From an uncultured Eubacteriales bacterium (GTDB taxonomy: Bacteria; Bacillota; Clostridia; Oscillospirales; UBA644), in the NCBI GenBank assembly GCA_934501435.1, contig CAKSTW010000003.1, positions 186,001 to 250,000 of the forward strand: a stretch of 64,000 bases of DNA, read 5' to 3'. A program made the position numbers and the translations under genes. Below the pieces are notes generated by a model, which ran no database searches, had not been told where the DNA came from, and was given only the letters and a program-made list of their open reading frames with translations. How positions within the stretch are numbered: the first letter of the stretch is position 1; each line of letters begins with the position of its first letter. Positions 8,451 through 16,559 of this stretch are shown here, piece after piece.

Positions 8451-9260
8451 ATGGACACAGTACCTTTATGGGAAAAAGCGCCCGTTTCGGGAGAACACGA
8501 TCCCGAAGATCCGTTTGAACCGTATCTGAAAACTTATTTTCTCGAAAACGCCCCCGCGTGCGTTCTTATCTGTCCGGGAGGCGGCTATGAATTCGTCTCG
8601 GAAGATATCGAAGGCGACGCCGCGGCGAAAAAATTCAACGAGATGGGAATTTCCGCGGCATACTTAAATTACAGGGTATTTCCCTACACCCAGCCCGACC
8701 AGATATCCGACGCAAAAAGAGCGATGAGATATCTTCGGTATAACGCCGAAAAATTCGGATATCCGAAAGATAAAATAGGCATTATGGGCTTTTCCGCTGG
8801 CGGACATCTCGCAGGTTGCACGGCGGTCCATTTCGAAGAGGAAGAAAACCCGAAAGACGACGTCGACAGGGAAAGTTCCCGTCCCGATTTTCAGATTCTC
8901 TGTTATCCCGTAATAACGACCGATATGTCCTTTGCGCACGCAGGGTCGATTATCGCGCTTCTCGGAAAACAACTTGAAAACGACGAACTTCTCGACTATT
9001 ATTCGCTCGAAAAACAGGTCACGGCAGACACCCCGCAGGCGTTTATCTGGCACACCGCATGCGACAGCGAAGTTCCGGTAAAGAATTCGCTTGAATACGC
9101 GAAAAGTCTTGCCGCGCACAAAATCCCCGTGGAACTGCATATCTATCCGTTTGCACAGCACGGACTTGCGTTCGGGAAATTCAAACATACCGAAAAATGG
9201 GTCTGCGACCTTGAATGTTGGCTCAAAGACATAATACTTACCGACGAAGCGGCTCAATGA
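8451..9260 (+). CDS. Alpha/beta-hydrolase (acetyl-esterase-like)
   Basis: 269-aa serine hydrolase of the esterase/lipase (COG0657-like) group, predicted cytosolic. An oxyanion-hole PGGGY motif lies near residue 45, the nucleophile elbow GFSAGGH near 117, a likely acid in TACDSEVP near 195, and the catalytic His in FAQHGLAFG near 240. The group includes acetyl-xylan and feruloyl-type esterases, but the substrate here is unknown. The ATG at 8451 follows AAGGAGA at the right distance, while the ATG at 8433 does not. It has its own promoter and terminator, so it is monocistronic. Confidence 0.82.
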   Translation: MDTVPLWEKAPVSGEHDPEDPFEPYLKTYFLENAPACVLICPGGGYEFVSEDIEGDAAAKKFNEMGISAAYLNYRVFPYTQPDQISDAKRAMRYLRYNAEKFGYPKDKIGIMGFSAGGHLAGCTAVHFEEEENPKDDVDRESSRPDFQILCYPVITTDMSFAHAGSIIALLGKQLENDELLDYYSLEKQVTADTPQAFIWHTACDSEVPVKNSLEYAKSLAAHKIPVELHIYPFAQHGLAFGKFKHTEKWVCDLECWLKDIILTDEAAQ

Positions 9261-9271
9261 GCCGCTTTTAT
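9247..9271. terminator. Bidirectional terminator between esterase and cwlD
   Basis: Stem AAGCGGCTC/GAGCCGCTT with a 3-nt loop (AAT), followed by a T-run on the plus strand. It overlaps the esterase stop codon and abuts the cwlD stop, so it can serve both convergent genes. Confidence 0.75.
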
Positions 9272-9936
9272 TTTACAAAATCGCGTATCGCCGAGGCAAG
9301 AACGAACGCGAGACTTTGTCTGTATTCGGGGTCGGAAAGCAGTTTTTCGTCGGTCTTGTTGCTGATAAAGCCGCATTCCGCAAGAACCGACGGCACCTCC
9401 GAATTTTTCATTATATAAACGCTGTCGGGAGTCTGTTTGACTTCCCGGAGTCTTGAGGTATAGGCTTTGAGCGAAACTTCCGAATATATCTTTTCGGCAA
9501 GCAGTTTGCTTCTTTCGTTTTTCGTTCCGTAAAACACCTGAAACCCCTTATCGTTTTCGGAGGTCGAGGAATTCATGTGGACCGAAACAAAGACCGAATC
9601 GGGATATTTTTCGGTAAAGGCAAGCCTTTCCAGAATATCTTTCCTTTTGTGAAAGCCTTCTTCCCCGTCGGTGTCGCAGTCTTCGGTTCGGGTAAGGACA
9701 GTTTTTATCCCCATATTTTCAAGGGATTCCGAGAGCCGCAGAGATAAATCAAGGTTGAAATCCTTTTCGCATTTTCCCGAAAGCGACACGGCGCCGCCGT
9801 CGTCCCCGCCGTGACCGGGGTCGATAATCACTACAAAACCTCGCTCCGCCGCCGTCGGGACGGAAAGCGCGGGCAAAAGAAGGGTAAGCAGCAGCAAAAC
9901 CGCCGCAAAAACGAAAACAGGTATCTTTTCTTTCAT
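9268..9936 (-). CDS. cwlD: N-acetylmuramoyl-L-alanine amidase CwlD (spore cortex)
   Basis: 222-aa Amidase_3 enzyme. It has an N-terminal hydrophobic export segment (about 5-27), then the zinc-site motif IIDPGHGGDDGG, a second ligand region in GKCEKDFNLDL, the third ligand in VSVHMN and the catalytic Glu in LAECGFISN. In spore-formers CwlD strips peptides from muramic acid so that muramic-delta-lactam forms in cortex peptidoglycan. Its length with no SPOR or SH3 repeats fits CwlD. The start at 9936 follows GGAGAG; the longer frame from 9969 has none. Another amidase role cannot be excluded. Confidence 0.85.
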   Translation of the reverse strand: MKEKIPVFVFAAVLLLLTLLLPALSVPTAAERGFVVIIDPGHGGDDGGAVSLSGKCEKDFNLDLSLRLSESLENMGIKTVLTRTEDCDTDGEEGFHKRKDILERLAFTEKYPDSVFVSVHMNSSTSENDKGFQVFYGTKNERSKLLAEKIYSEVSLKAYTSRLREVKQTPDSVYIMKNSEVPSVLAECGFISNKTDEKLLSDPEYRQSLAFVLASAIRDFVK

Positions 9937-9997
9937 AAAAGGGTCTCTCCGTTTCAGTTTTGTCACCAATTTGTCACTTTTTTATAAAGGATACCAC

Positions 9998-10026
9998 TTG
10001 CAAATATTGCAGTCATCGTGTATAAT
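9998..10026 (+). promoter_or_regulatory. Sigma-A promoter for efp
   Basis: TTGCAA (9998-10003), a 17-bp spacer and TATAAT (10021-10026), 69 bp upstream of the efp ATG. Confidence 0.8.
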
Positions 10027-10095
10027 TAAACAGTATTATAAACTAAATGTATGCGAAGAAGAATTTTTTATTCCGTATATTATTGGAGGTAAAAT

Positions 10096-10653
10096 ATGTT
10101 TTCAGCTGGTGATTTCAGAAACGGTCTGACTTTCGAAATGGACGGAAACGTTTATTCCGTCGTAGAATTTCAGCACGTAAAGCCCGGTAAGGGAGCCGCC
10201 TTCGTCCGCACGAAAATAAAGAACGTGATAACGGGTTCCGTTGTTGAAAAAACGTTCTCCCCGACGGACAAATTCCCCCAGGCAATAATCGAAAGAAAAG
10301 ATATGGAATATCTTTACAACGACGGCGATCTTTATTACTTTATGGATACCGATACTTACGAGCAGATGCCTTTGAGCAAAGACATTCTCCCCGACAACTT
10401 CAAGTTCGTTAAGGAAAACGTCGTCTGCAAAGTCGTTTCTTACAAAGGAAACGTCTTCTCGGTCGAGCCCCCCTTCTTTATCGACCTTCTCGTTACCGAG
10501 ACCGAGCCCGCCGTCAAGGGCAACACTTCGACGAACGCCCTCAAAAACGCTACGCTTGAAACCGGAGCGGAGATCAAGGTTCCGATGTTCATAAACGACG
10601 GAGAAATGATAAGAATAGACACCCGTACCGGCGAATACATGGAAAGAGCGTAA
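10096..10653 (+). CDS. efp: Translation elongation factor P
   Basis: 185-aa protein that rescues ribosomes stalled at polyproline stretches. It has the three-domain EF-P layout: a KOW-like N-domain whose loop HVKPGKGAAF carries the modifiable lysine K32, then two OB domains ending in GEMIRIDTRTGEYMERA. GGAGG precedes the ATG by 8 nt. The lysine at position 32 suggests a lysine-based modification; no epmA- or earP-like gene is present in the window. A hairpin separates it from the CD1247-type gene. Confidence 0.97.
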   Translation: MFSAGDFRNGLTFEMDGNVYSVVEFQHVKPGKGAAFVRTKIKNVITGSVVEKTFSPTDKFPQAIIERKDMEYLYNDGDLYYFMDTDTYEQMPLSKDILPDNFKFVKENVVCKVVSYKGNVFSVEPPFFIDLLVTETEPAVKGNTSTNALKNATLETGAEIKVPMFINDGEMIRIDTRTGEYMERA

Positions 10654-10670
10654 GTCTTTAAGAAAAAATG

Positions 10671-10705
10671 ATGACCTCCATAAAAATGCGAGGTCATATT
10701 TTTTA
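10671..10705 (+). terminator. Terminator/attenuator between efp and the CD1247-type gene
   Basis: Stem ATGACCTC/GAGGTCAT followed by ATTTTTT. The next gene's AGGAGG lies immediately after, so partial readthrough is likely. Confidence 0.75.
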
Positions 10706-10714
10706 GGAGGAAAT

Positions 10715-11146
10715 ATGGATTTCGTTTTGAACAGAATAAATTCCTTAAAAGAAAAAATCGAAGAAAGAAAAGACAGTCCCGACTACGGTCTTATGAAAGA
10801 GATGCTCGCGCTTCTCGAAGACGTCGCCGGCAAGCAGGACCTGCAGACCGTCAAGAACGACGAAATTGAAGAAGAACTCGAATATCTGACTTCGGTCATA
10901 AAGGATATGCAGCAGGTGATCCTCGATAATTTCGACCTTGAAGGCGCGGCCGAAGAACAGCACGCTCACGAATGCGACTGCGGAGACGAGCATTGCGACC
11001 ATGAGCATATCGACGAATTCTACACCCTGCAATGTCCGTTCTGCGAAGAACTTTTCTTTATTGAAAACGACGAAATTGACGGAGAGGTCGAATGTCCTTT
11101 CTGCCAAAAGAAGATAGTCGCCGCCGAAAATATTGTCAAACACTAA
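10715..11146 (+). CDS. CD1247-type protein with His/Cys-rich linker and zinc ribbon
   Basis: 143-aa cytosolic protein. The N-terminal half is helical (FVLNRINSLKEKIEERK onward), as in proteins named after Clostridioides difficile CD1247. The middle carries a metal-binding run with about ten His/Cys between residues 88 and 105, and the C-terminus is a two-CPFC zinc ribbon (CPFCEEL...CPFCQKK). The function of the family is not known. It sits beside efp, a pairing I believe is common in Clostridia. It has its own AGGAGG and terminator. Confidence 0.75.
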   Translation: MDFVLNRINSLKEKIEERKDSPDYGLMKEMLALLEDVAGKQDLQTVKNDEIEEELEYLTSVIKDMQQVILDNFDLEGAAEEQHAHECDCGDEHCDHEHIDEFYTLQCPFCEELFFIENDEIDGEVECPFCQKKIVAAENIVKH

Positions 11147-11176
11147 AAAAACGCCTCGGTCGAGGCGTTTTTTTTT
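11147..11176 (+). terminator. Rho-independent terminator
   Basis: Stem AAAACGCCTCG/CGAGGCGTTTT with a tiny loop and a long T-run, right after the zinc-ribbon gene. Confidence 0.92.
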
Positions 11177-11235
11177 GCCGTAATTTTTCTTTCTGCATAT
11201 CATATTAGAGAAAAACATACAGAAAGAGGGATTAT

Positions 11236-12294
11236 ATGAACGGACTCGGTATCAGAACCTTTCTCGGAGCGAATACTCCGGAGGGGTTTTTCTCTTATTA
11301 CGAACCTTTTATCGAAAACAAAAGGGCTTACGTCATCAAGGGAGGTCCCGGAACGGGAAAGAGCAGCCTTATGAAAAAAGTCGCGGGCGAGATGTTGAAA
11401 AAGGAAATTTTCACCGAATACGCCTACTGTTCTTCCGACCCCGACAGTCTCGACGGAGTGCTTTTCCCGCAGCTCGGAGCGGTCCTTGTCGACGGGACCC
11501 CTCCCCACACCCTTGAGCCTCCCGTTCCCGGAGCGTTGGGCGGAATCATAAACATCGGAGAGTATTGGGACGAAAAGAAACTGCAACGGTCGCTCAAGGA
11601 AATTTTCATGCTTCAAGGCAGAATAAAAAAATGTTTTGAAAGATGTTATCACTATCTCGGAGCGGCGGGAAAAATTTACGCCGATATTTCGGGAAGCGCG
11701 AAAGACTGCATCGACGAAGAAAAAGCGGACGGGTTTATGGCGGGATTTATGAAACGGAATTTCCCGAACACAGGCGGCGGCAACGGGAAAATACACAGAC
11801 GTTTTCTTTCGGGATACACCCCGAAAGGCTATATCACTTTCAAAGACACAATTTATACCCTCTGCGACAAAGTCTTCGTTTTCCGGGACGACTTTTTCAC
11901 ATCTCCCTATTTTATGAAAAAGGCGGCGGCGTATTTAGAGCAGGCGGGAATTGATTTTTACGCTTTCTATTCGCCGACGTCCCCGAACGAAATAGAACAT
12001 ATCGCAGTCCCCTCTTTTTCGACCGCGCTCGTCACGTCCGAAAAGGGGTGCGATTTCGAGCCGTCCCTTACAAGGAAGATACATCTCAAACGTTTTTTGC
12101 GCGAAGACTTCACATTTATCCGCGACCGTCTCCTTTTTTCGAAAAAGATATACGCCGCGTGCATAAACGAAGCGCTTGAATCGCTTAAAAAAGAAAAAGC
12201 GCTCCACGACGACCTCGAAGAAATATATATCGAGGCAATGGACTTTTCAAAGCTCGGAAAGGTTTCCGAAAGGCTTTGCAGGGCTGTTTTTTAG
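11236..12294 (+). CDS. P-loop ATPase of the PRK06851 type
   Basis: 352-aa soluble protein with a Walker A GGPGTGKSS near residue 36 and no obvious second P-loop. The N-terminal GIRTFLGANTPEGFFSYYE and the CSSDPDSLDGV stretch after the first strand match proteins annotated as PRK06851-type ATPases, found mainly in spore-forming Firmicutes. No biochemical role is established. AGAGG precedes the ATG. It lies between two transcription boundaries (terminator at 11176, promoter at 12324), so it is probably a single-gene unit. Confidence 0.7.
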   Translation: MNGLGIRTFLGANTPEGFFSYYEPFIENKRAYVIKGGPGTGKSSLMKKVAGEMLKKEIFTEYAYCSSDPDSLDGVLFPQLGAVLVDGTPPHTLEPPVPGALGGIINIGEYWDEKKLQRSLKEIFMLQGRIKKCFERCYHYLGAAGKIYADISGSAKDCIDEEKADGFMAGFMKRNFPNTGGGNGKIHRRFLSGYTPKGYITFKDTIYTLCDKVFVFRDDFFTSPYFMKKAAAYLEQAGIDFYAFYSPTSPNEIEHIAVPSFSTALVTSEKGCDFEPSLTRKIHLKRFLREDFTFIRDRLLFSKKIYAACINEALESLKKEKALHDDLEEIYIEAMDFSKLGKVSERLCRAVF

Positions 12295-12323
12295 GACGAT
12301 TTTCCGAAATTTTGTATTAAAGG

Positions 12324-12352
12324 TTGTAAAATCTCCGTTTATTTGCTATAAT
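12324..12352 (+). promoter_or_regulatory. Sigma-A promoter for the DUF368 gene and nadE
   Basis: TTGTAA (12324-12329), a 17-bp spacer and TATAAT (12347-12352), 31 bp before the ATG at 12384. Confidence 0.75.
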
Positions 12353-12383
12353 CAGTTTGAAAAAAAGAACAACGGAGAAATAT

Positions 12384-13238
12384 ATGAAAAAAGATTCTGT
12401 TATAAAAGAAGGTGCGAAAGGCGTTCTCACCGGCGCCTCAATGCTCGTCCCCGGAATTTCGGGAGGTACGATGGCTCTGATTTTCGGGTTTTACGATAAA
12501 CTCATAAACGCCGCCGCGGGCATTTTCAAAAGTTTCAAAAAAAATTTCTTAACGATACTTTTCTATATGCTGACCGTAGCCGTCGGTTTTGTCGCGTTTT
12601 CCTGGCCGATGTCCTTTTTAATGGAGAACGTCGGATTTATAATGTACTGTTTCTTTGTCGGAACGCTTATCGGAAGCATGGCGCTCTTAAAAAAGAAAGC
12701 CGGGATAACCTCCTTAAAATGGACCGACGCCGTATCCTTTGCCGCGGGAATCGTTATTCTTCTTTTAATAACCCTTATTCCGGAAGATTTTATCTCGTAT
12801 TCTTCCGACGGCGGATTTTTCGGAAACCTGCCGCTCTATATAATCTCGGGAATACTTATTGCCGTAGCTCTTATCTTACCCGGAATTTCGCTTTCGCATA
12901 TTCTTCTTGTTCTCGGGCTTTACGAACTCATTCTCGAATGGATAAAGAAACTCGATATTCTTTCGCTTTTACCGTTCGGTATCTTCGGAGTCCTCTTTGT
13001 GTTCGCGATGATAAAAGCGCTTGAATACGCATTAAATAAGCAGTCGAGAATAACCTACACTGTAATTTCGGGATTTGTTCTTTTCTCGGCTATCGACATC
13101 GCAAGACAGAATATTCTGCCGTTTATCGCGTCTTTTGCGGCGACTTCGGGATATATCGTAAATATCGTCGCGGGAGCAGCCGTATTCGCTCTCGGAGCGT
13201 TTCTCACCGCATTTATTGCAAAGAAAAGCAAAAATTAA
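12384..13238 (+). CDS. popT: DUF368 undecaprenyl-phosphate translocase
   Basis: 284-aa polytopic membrane protein with about eight helices. The two pseudo-repeated motifs of DUF368 are clear: PGISGGTMALIFGFYDKLI near residue 25 and LPGISLSHILLVLGLYE near residue 172. DUF368 (PopT) and DedA (UptA) proteins have been shown to recycle undecaprenyl phosphate across the membrane for wall and glycan synthesis; transfer of that role here is by family. The ATG at 12384 has CGGAGA upstream; the TTG at 12357 does not. nadE follows after 15 bp. Confidence 0.85.
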   Translation: MKKDSVIKEGAKGVLTGASMLVPGISGGTMALIFGFYDKLINAAAGIFKSFKKNFLTILFYMLTVAVGFVAFSWPMSFLMENVGFIMYCFFVGTLIGSMALLKKKAGITSLKWTDAVSFAAGIVILLLITLIPEDFISYSSDGGFFGNLPLYIISGILIAVALILPGISLSHILLVLGLYELILEWIKKLDILSLLPFGIFGVLFVFAMIKALEYALNKQSRITYTVISGFVLFSAIDIARQNILPFIASFAATSGYIVNIVAGAAVFALGAFLTAFIAKKSKN

Positions 13239-13253
13239 GGAAGAGGTTTTGAT

Positions 13254-15149
13254 ATGAAAGACGGTTTTATAAGAATTGCCGCGGCAAGCCCGACAGTAAA
13301 AGTTGCGGACTGCATTTCGAACCGCGAAAATATCCTTGAAATGATAAAAGCCGCGGAAGAAAGGGACGCGTCGGTTATTGTTTTCCCCGAACTCTGTGTG
13401 ACGGGATACACCTGCGGAGACCTTTTTTTGCAGACGAAACTCATAAAGGAAGCGGCGGCTTCGGTAAAGGAAATCGCCGAAAAAACCGCTGATTTTGACA
13501 TAATTTCGATAGTCGGATTTCCGTTCGCCGTCGATTTCAAACTGTATAACTGCGCGGCGGTAATTTTCAAAGGAAAAGTCACAGCAATTATCCCGAAAGA
13601 AAACATTCCGAACTATTCGGAGTTTTATGAGGGGAGACATTTCGCGTCGGCAAATGGCGAAATTGCGCGGGAAGTCGACTTTTTCGGAGAAAAGATACCG
13701 TTCGGAAGAGCGATAATTTCCGCCGTCAACTTTGAAGAATTCGCGTTTTCGGCTGAGATTTGCGAAGATTTGTGGGTCCCCTCTTCCCCCTCCGAAACGC
13801 TTGCAGAGAACGGAGCGACGGTAATTTTCAACCTTTCGGCGGGAAACGAATTTGCGGAAAAACGCCGTTTCAGAAAAGACCTCGTTTCGATGCAGTCGGC
13901 AAAACTCCTGTGCGTTTACGCCTACGCCTCGGCAGGAAAAGGCGAATCGACGACCGATATGTTCTTTTCGGGAGACTCTATGATCTGCGAAAACGGACGC
14001 TTGCTTTCACGCAGCGCGCCCTATGAACCCGGGATAATTTTCGCGGACGCCGACCTGCAGACGATAACCTTTGACAGACGGAGAATGTCTTCTTTTCCGA
14101 AGAGCGACTTTTCGGTAAGGAAAATCGACATCGAACTGCCCGTTAAAAACATAAAACTCGAAAGAAAATACGATAAAAACCCGTTTCTGCCGAAAGGCGA
14201 CATCGCGGAACGCTGCGAAGAGATACTCAACATCCAGAGCAGGGCTCTCGCGTCAAGGCTCGACAGAATAAAATCGAAAAGTGCGGTCGTCGGCATTTCG
14301 GGAGGGCTCGATTCGACCCTTGCGCTTATCGTCACCGCCCGCGCTTTCGACATACTTAAAAAAGACAGAAAAGACATAACGGCGATAACGATGCCCTGTT
14401 TCGGAACGACCGACAGGACGAAAAACAACGCCTTTACCCTTGCGGAATGTTTCGGCGTTACGATAAGGGAAATTCCCATAGCGGACGCGGTAAACAAGCA
14501 TTTCAGGGATATAGGCCACGATCCGGAAGTCCACGACGTCACCTACGAAAACTCGCAGGCAAGAGAAAGAACGCAGATTCTTATGGACGTCGCGAACGCC
14601 GAAAACGGAATAGTTATCGGCACGGGAGACCTTTCCGAACTTGCGCTCGGCTTTGCGACCTACAACGGCGACCACATGTCGATGTACGGAGTCAATGCGT
14701 CGGTTCCGAAAACGCTTATAAGATATCTTGTCCGTTACGAAGCGGAAAAGAGCGGCGAAAAGCAGAAAAAAGTGCTTATCGACGTGCTTGAAACGCCGGT
14801 AAGTCCCGAACTTCTGCCGCACGACGACAAGGGTGAGATCGCGCAGAAGACCGAGGACATAATAGGTCCTTACGAACTGCACGACTTCTATCTTTACTAC
14901 CTTTTGCGTTACGGCTGTCCGCCCGAAAAGATAATCCGCCTTGCCGAAAACGCGTTTGAAGGAATTTTCGACAGGGAAACGATAGTAAAATGGCTGAAAA
15001 TATTCTTGAGAAGATTTTTCACGCAGCAGTTCAAACGTTCCTGTCTTCCCGACGGAGTAAAGGTCGGAAGCGTTTCTCTTTCGCCGAGGGGAGATTTCAG
15101 AATGCCCTCCGACGCATACTATGATATGTTCGTTAAAGATATTATATAA
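13254..15149 (+). CDS. nadE: Glutamine-dependent NAD+ synthetase
   Basis: 631-aa two-domain enzyme converting deamido-NAD+ to NAD+ with ammonia from glutamine. The N-terminal nitrilase-like glutaminase has its Glu in FPELCVTGY (near residue 46), its Lys in IPKENIPNY (near 112) and its Cys in SAEICEDLW (near 170). The C-terminal synthetase has the ATP-pyrophosphatase loop SGGLDSTLA (near 350) and IVIGTGDLSELALG. The length and domain order match the long bacterial form, so no separate ammonia source is needed. Confidence 0.96.
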   Translation: MKDGFIRIAAASPTVKVADCISNRENILEMIKAAEERDASVIVFPELCVTGYTCGDLFLQTKLIKEAAASVKEIAEKTADFDIISIVGFPFAVDFKLYNCAAVIFKGKVTAIIPKENIPNYSEFYEGRHFASANGEIAREVDFFGEKIPFGRAIISAVNFEEFAFSAEICEDLWVPSSPSETLAENGATVIFNLSAGNEFAEKRRFRKDLVSMQSAKLLCVYAYASAGKGESTTDMFFSGDSMICENGRLLSRSAPYEPGIIFADADLQTITFDRRRMSSFPKSDFSVRKIDIELPVKNIKLERKYDKNPFLPKGDIAERCEEILNIQSRALASRLDRIKSKSAVVGISGGLDSTLALIVTARAFDILKKDRKDITAITMPCFGTTDRTKNNAFTLAECFGVTIREIPIADAVNKHFRDIGHDPEVHDVTYENSQARERTQILMDVANAENGIVIGTGDLSELALGFATYNGDHMSMYGVNASVPKTLIRYLVRYEAEKSGEKQKKVLIDVLETPVSPELLPHDDKGEIAQKTEDIIGPYELHDFYLYYLLRYGCPPEKIIRLAENAFEGIFDRETIVKWLKIFLRRFFTQQFKRSCLPDGVKVGSVSLSPRGDFRMPSDAYYDMFVKDII

Positions 15150-15156
15150 AAGGAAA

Positions 15157-15188
15157 AACGCCGATAAATTTTATCGGCGTTCTTTTTT
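15157..15188 (+). terminator. Rho-independent terminator after nadE
   Basis: A 12-bp stem AACGCCGATAAA/TTTATCGGCGTT followed by CTTTTTTT. It also lies at the 3' end of the converging spoIVB. Confidence 0.92.
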
Positions 15189-16267
15189 TATGCTGTGGGC
15201 ATATTCTTGATATAGATACCGTAACCCGACGTCGGATCGTTTATGAAGACGTGAGTTACCGCGCCTATTATCTTTCCGTTCTGCAGTATCGGGCTTCCGC
15301 TCATTCCCTGAACTATCCCGCCCGTTTTTTCGAGAAGCACGGGGTCTGTTATCTTGACGACGAAATTCCTGTCGCCGTTTCCCGAAACGTCGATCTTCGT
15401 TATCTCCGCCTCATACTCTGCGGGACCGTTTTCATCGACAGTGGAAACAACAGTGACCTTCCCTTCTCTTATTTCGTTTTTCTCGGCGACCTTGACCGTT
15501 TTCTTTTCGGGGATATTGTTTATCGACCCGAAAACTCCGCTTTCGGTGTTAGAAAAGAGGTATCCTGCGGCTTTTTCGTCAAGGAAAAGACCACGCAGTT
15601 CGCCCGGAGTTCCGACAGCCCCTTTCGATACGGAATATATTCTTGTCTCAAAGACATCGGCTTCGGCTATCGGGAATAAAGTTGAAGTCTCCCCTTCGCA
15701 TATTCCGTGACCGAGAGCGCCGAAAGTTTTATTTTCCGCGTCATAAAAGGTTATCGTTCCGAGACCCGCGGTGCTGTCCTTGACGACTATACCTATATGA
15801 TACGCGCCGTCGGCCGTGTCCTTCTGAGGAGTTACCGCGACTTCTTTTTGAACGCCGTCTTTTTTAACGGTAAGGGTAATTTCTTTACCCTCCGAAAAGG
15901 AAACGGTGTTTTTCAGTTCGGAAGCACTTCCCGTCTTTTTGCCGTCGACCTCCGTTATTATATCGCCGGGACGAATTCCCGACAGATACGCAGGATTGAC
16001 TTTTTTGCCGTCTTCGGTCTCAAGATCGCGCATTTCGACGACCAGAACGCCGTCGGCTTTGATTTTGACACCGAAAGTCTCCCCTCCGACAACGACTTCT
16101 TTCGGGAACTCCGAATTCGCGACTGTTCTTTTTGAAAAGCCCGCGGGGTCGGATACCGAAGAGAACGCGGAGACAAAATTATCACCCGCGGCATAAGTCG
16201 GAAACGAAAAAGCGACCAAAGCGAAAAGACAGAGAAGCGACCGTCCGATTTTTTTTAATTTTGACAT
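15188..16267 (-). CDS. spoIVB: SpoIVB serine peptidase
   Basis: 359-aa signalling protease secreted from the forespore, which triggers sigma-K activation by cutting SpoIVFA. It has an N-terminal membrane/signal segment (about 5-27), a PDZ domain with LSGIRPGDIITEVDGK (near residue 95), and an S55 peptidase domain with the catalytic His in GALGHGI and Ser in GMSGSP. The length is a little under that of B. subtilis SpoIVB. It pairs functionally with the spoIVFB-like protease at 30.9 kb. In B. subtilis it is transcribed by sigma-F/G; I could not assign such a promoter with confidence. Confidence 0.93.
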   Translation of the reverse strand: MSKLKKIGRSLLCLFALVAFSFPTYAAGDNFVSAFSSVSDPAGFSKRTVANSEFPKEVVVGGETFGVKIKADGVLVVEMRDLETEDGKKVNPAYLSGIRPGDIITEVDGKKTGSASELKNTVSFSEGKEITLTVKKDGVQKEVAVTPQKDTADGAYHIGIVVKDSTAGLGTITFYDAENKTFGALGHGICEGETSTLFPIAEADVFETRIYSVSKGAVGTPGELRGLFLDEKAAGYLFSNTESGVFGSINNIPEKKTVKVAEKNEIREGKVTVVSTVDENGPAEYEAEITKIDVSGNGDRNFVVKITDPVLLEKTGGIVQGMSGSPILQNGKIIGAVTHVFINDPTSGYGIYIKNMPTA

Positions 16268-16290
16268 AAAACGCCTCTCTTTTGTTTTTA

Positions 16291-16311
16291 GGAAGAAAAA
16301 TTTTTTCTTCC
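16291..16311. repeat. Perfect inverted repeat in the spoIVB leader
   Basis: GGAAGAAAAA and TTTTTCTTCC flank a single central base, 24 bp upstream of spoIVB. It could be a protein-binding palindrome or a weak hairpin. The remaining 200 bp up to the recA promoter is AT-rich with no gene. Confidence 0.45.
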
Positions 16312-16497
16312 CGATATAATTTCCGCAATATAAAAAACGATATTCCGACCAAAATCAAATAACGCAAATTACCTTAAAACGCAAATTTATCCGCAGCCCC
16401 GGATTTTCGTGCAGCGAGATTTGATTTTTCGCGTTTTGAAAAGAAAAACCCGATGTTTTTTGACATAAAAAATTAAAAACTTTTTTTTGTTTTTCTA

Positions 16498-16526
16498 TTG
16501 CAAAAGTTCGCGAAATGTGATATAAT
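16498..16526 (+). promoter_or_regulatory. Sigma-A promoter for recA
   Basis: TTGCAA (16498-16503), a 17-bp spacer and TATAAT (16521-16526), 33 bp before the recA ATG. I looked for a GAAC-N4-GTTC LexA box and did not find one, so SOS control is not shown. Confidence 0.82.
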
Positions 16527-16559
16527 GCAAACAGAATTAAATTCGTTCCGGAGGTTTAT

